From Mnemiopsis leidyi (Eukaryota > Ctenophora > Tentaculata > Lobata > Bolinopsidae), in assembly GCA_000226015.1 (NCBI GenBank), contig JH152942.1:4972-50796 (forward strand): DNA of 45,825 nucleotides, in the 5' to 3' direction. Below, piece after piece: positions 43,149 to 45,825 of the stretch. Position numbers and translations under genes: made by a program. Positions within the stretch are counted from its first letter, which is position 1; each line of letters starts with the position of its first letter. The notes beneath the pieces are model-generated. The model was not told the origin of the DNA and searched no databases. It saw only the letters and a program-made list of their open reading frames with translations.

Positions 43149-45471
43149 ATGGGTGATAGCTGGGACGAAACAAGTGTAGAAGTAAGCGAGGCAGATATTA
43201 GCAGTTTTGCCAAAAATGTCGACTCTGATGACCTCGACAAAGATCTGTTCGGCGGCCTCAGTAGGACAACAGGCAGCAGCAAACCATCGTTACTTCAAGC
43301 CATGAAAAAGTCAACGGGCAAAACCATGTTCGATGACGATGATAGAAAGCCGACAGCAGCTAAACCAAAACAGTTTTCCTCTCCAAAGCCTGAGATGAAA
43401 AAGCCTGTTATGCAATCGACGCCCAAACCGAAAGTCAAGGCTTCCAGTGATGACGACTTATTAGCAGACTTACTTGGGGACTCTGATTATTCTGAGATAT
43501 CGCAAGCTAAACCCCTACCAAAACTTCCGGCTAAACCAGCAAAACAGTCATCTGCCGCTCCTACGGCTAAAACAACTCCTAAAATTCAAGCACTTGCTTC
43601 AAAAACTTTAGCCTCGAGACCAAAGAAAGACAATTTGTTCGATGATGATGAAGACGACTTATTAGGAATGTTGGATTCTGAACACGACGACAAAAAACCG
43701 TCGAAACAGCTGCCTGCAAAAGGGAACACCACTCCAGTCAAGAAGCCTGACTCTGCCTCTAAACCAAAGTCAAAGTTCGATGAGATCCTGAACAGAACTT
43801 CTCTGATGAAAGAAACACCTCCGAGGGATGTCTCAACGCCGATAAAACGTGGTCCTAAAAATGATGATTTGGAAAATATAGGCTTTACTCCAAGGTAGGG
43901 CAATATTTTGATATAATTCGGCTATTTCTTATGTTCAAATTTTCTCTTAATTTCAGAGTTGTTCATTTAAAGTCCGAACTTACGTTTTCTTATTCTAAAC
44001 TTCAAATCGTAGTTTCTTCAGCCCGGGCGGAACTGGGAGATCAAGACGGGGTCTAAGCAGTGGTGTCAGCACTCCAAAATCAGTTGGAGGTTTACAACCA
44101 GACGACACTTTCAGTGCACTTATGAAGGAAGATAAGGACCTAAATGCCGATATCTTTGCTGGGTATTGCTACTTCTTCATATCTTTTTAACGTATAATTT
44201 CTTAATCACAGGTATAAGAAATTCCCTTCATATCTTATTCATTGCTGATCTAATCATTTGAAAGTGAATATATTCTGAATATATTCATGAGCATTAACCT
44301 TAGTTTTCTTCAGAGCACGAACCCCCGAAGTAAAGCCGTCCACACCCGGAAAACCTTCAAATATCGAGGACATGTTCAGAGTGGACAGACAAAGCACCCC
44401 AGCTGGCAGCCGACATGGTACTCCAGCTAAACCTCCTCCAGAAGACGATATTTTCAGGTTTGTTCTGCCTGTTTACGAAATCTAATGTTTATCCAAGGAT
44501 TTGGCTGTAGGATCGCTAAACATATTGAACTAGTTCTGCAATTAATAGCAAAATGAAGGATTAAAATAACATTGTACATAACTTTAATATTCCTCAGTGT
44601 TGCCAGATCTAACGTGCCTGACACAAAAGCATCTAGTGTAGAAGATATGTTCCGGTATGGTTTGTCTTATACTTTTCGTGTTTTTTCAATTCACCTTAAA
44701 CCTTCATAGAAGTAAGTATCACCGCAATGTCACTCTTATCGTCTTCGTGTATGTTTCAGGGTTGATCGTCAAAGTACGCCAGGCGGCCCACGAGGACGCT
44801 CACAAACCCCTGTAAACACAACCAACAACTTCTCCGATGTCAGACCACATACTCACGCTGGAAATACAGGTTGTTTTCAGCAGACATTTGTTCAGCTGAG
44901 CTTTAGAGAGAATAAGGAAAGATCTAGATACTAGATACTAGAAGTCTGGACCGTATTCGTATACTCGATTTTACCAAATTCCGACTCCAATAGATATGTG
45001 CCAGGAGAGAACGACACGTTTACACAAAGTCGCCCACCCTCTGCTGGTAGGAGAGCTACAACAGCAATCCCTAGCAGGTCGGTACTTATCGCACATCACA
45101 CTGGGGCACTCGTTTATTATTTCCAGTTTATACTTTTCTAAAGTTGCTTTAAATGCTAGTATATTAGTCTTCCTGCTGCTACATGATAAAACCTCAGAAC
45201 TGGCGGAGAAACGCCGCAACGCAGACGTTCAGAAGACAGCCTGTTTGCTGACGAGGACATTCCCAACAAGGCAATGCCATGGGAGGAGAACGCCGCTCCA
45301 TCAGCTTTACCCTGGGATAACCCACCTGCTACTCCGGCTAACAGAACTCCAGGACCCGGGACTCCAGCTAACAGAACTCCAGGACCCGGGACTCCTGTAA
45401 ATCAGCCTCCTGGGACACCGGCAGTAAGGACACCTCTACCTTGGGACAATAAAACATCTGATAATCCCCAG
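43149..45471 (+). CDS. FBF1: FBF1-like (Fas-binding factor 1) protein, N-terminal part (7 exons, continues past window)
   Basis: Exons joined by phase: 43149-43894, 44013-44162, 44314-44457, 44598-44654, 44760-44869, 45005-45077, 45198-45471. They give 518 residues with no stop. The protein is low-complexity and highly charged, with repeated acidic motifs: DDLDKDLFGGL, DDDLLADLLGD, DDEDDLLGML. Spaced repeats of IEDMFRVDRQSTP and VEDMFRVDRQSTP lie in successive exons. Ser/Thr-Pro sites are abundant (STPKP, ETPPR, TPIKR, RTPGPG). The DDLL.DLLGD pattern and overall layout resemble the disordered N-terminal half of FBF1, a transition-fibre protein needed at the ciliary gate; its coiled-coil C-terminus would lie to the right of the window. 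The assignment rests on composition and short motifs, so another disordered ciliary or adaptor protein is possible. Confidence 0.55.
45337..45396 (+). repeat. 30-bp coding tandem repeat (ANRTPGPGTP x2)
   Basis: Two near-identical 30-bp units within the last visible exon of the FBF1-like gene. They encode a ten-residue Pro/Thr-rich repeat, and a third, weaker unit (VNQPPGTPAVRTP) follows. Near-identity at the DNA level indicates a recent duplication. Confidence 0.85.
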
Positions 45472-45825
45472 GTAAATATTTGGTAAATCAATCGATATAA
45501 GACGGTAATGAAACAAATATCATCTTTGACTTCAGATTTCATTAGCTTTACAGTGTTGGGGCAGGACGTTGAAAACAAGATGTCCTGAGCTACTGATAGC
45601 TCAGATTACAGCAAAAGACGCAATGCTGAATTCCTATGTCGAATATTATCAGACGTATCGAGATGGTTCTACAAAACGCCAAGAGTCAATGTATCCGTAA
45701 AATTGGAAAGGATTTGGAAAGGATAAGAACAAATGAGAACAAAGTGGAAAGGTCCATGAGAACGGGGTTCTAGAGTAAGTCCAAGCCTGGAAATGGTTGA
45801 ACATGATTGTTAGAGGTTTAGGCCA
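45472..45825. other. Right edge, intron or terminal sequence of the FBF1-like gene
   Basis: After the GTAAAT donor at 45472 an acceptor-like cttcag near 45535 opens a 54-codon frame that stops near 45700. It has no likeness to FBF1. The sequence gttggggcaggacgttg resembles ttttgggacaggacgttgg near 34155, so this end may be repetitive. No firm call. Confidence 0.35.

Noticed and set aside
45536..45712. 54-codon continuation of the FBF1-like gene
   Set aside because: Phase fits an acceptor, but the peptide does not resemble FBF1 and the DNA looks repetitive; left as undecided edge sequence.

Overview
This is nuclear DNA of an animal. It has spliced genes with canonical GT/AG introns from about 100 bp to 5.8 kb, AT-rich non-coding DNA, decayed transposons and two assembly gaps (N runs at 10559-10571 and 29110-29119). 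The gene set (MEK, Golgi mannosidase II, an SVOP-type transporter, an FBF1-like ciliary protein, a rhodopsin-like receptor, sushi-domain receptors) is metazoan. The combination of intronless genes nested inside long introns and strongly divergent receptors suggests an early-branching invertebrate such as a ctenophore or cnidarian. I cannot name the species from the sequence alone.

Layout, left to right. At 1-849 (-) lies the decayed 5' part of a non-LTR retrotransposon. At 1508-4861 (+) is an intronless Golgi alpha-mannosidase II. At 5775-17052 (+) is an 11-exon MEK1/2 orthologue of 387 residues that I could join exon by exon. Its intron 4 holds a complete intronless FAD oxidoreductase on the same strand (7138-8241), and its intron 5 holds repeats. 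At 19458-27326 (+) is an 8-exon gene for a PB1-ZZ scaffold of 340 residues. Its intron 2 holds an intronless GPCR on the opposite strand (20214-21098), and other introns hold a 75-bp satellite. At 28030-29760 is a CpG-rich foldback repeat cluster.

From 30375 to about 38909 (-) lie two tandem, paralogous, multi-exon, single-pass receptors. They share one architecture: sushi domain, second sushi-like domain, a Cys-containing domain with a conserved furin-type site, a cysteine-rich ephrin-receptor-like module, two sushi-like domains, a transmembrane helix and a short tail. The cysteine-rich exon is about 93% identical in DNA between the two copies, although the neighbouring exons have diverged widely. 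At 39663-42704 (-) is an SVOP-like major-facilitator transporter. It is head-to-head with an FBF1-like gene (43149 to at least 45471, +), and the space between them carries a four-module palindromic array.

Functional links are loose, as usual in animal genomes: ERK-pathway signalling (MEK), a PB1-ZZ adaptor, Golgi N-glycan processing, cell-surface receptors, vesicle transport and ciliary transition fibres. The features most worth follow-up are the nested genes, the receptor pair with its exon-limited similarity and conserved cleavage site, an Arg at an invariant Gly of the oxidoreductase that one A-to-I edit would restore, and the palindromic array in the shared promoter.
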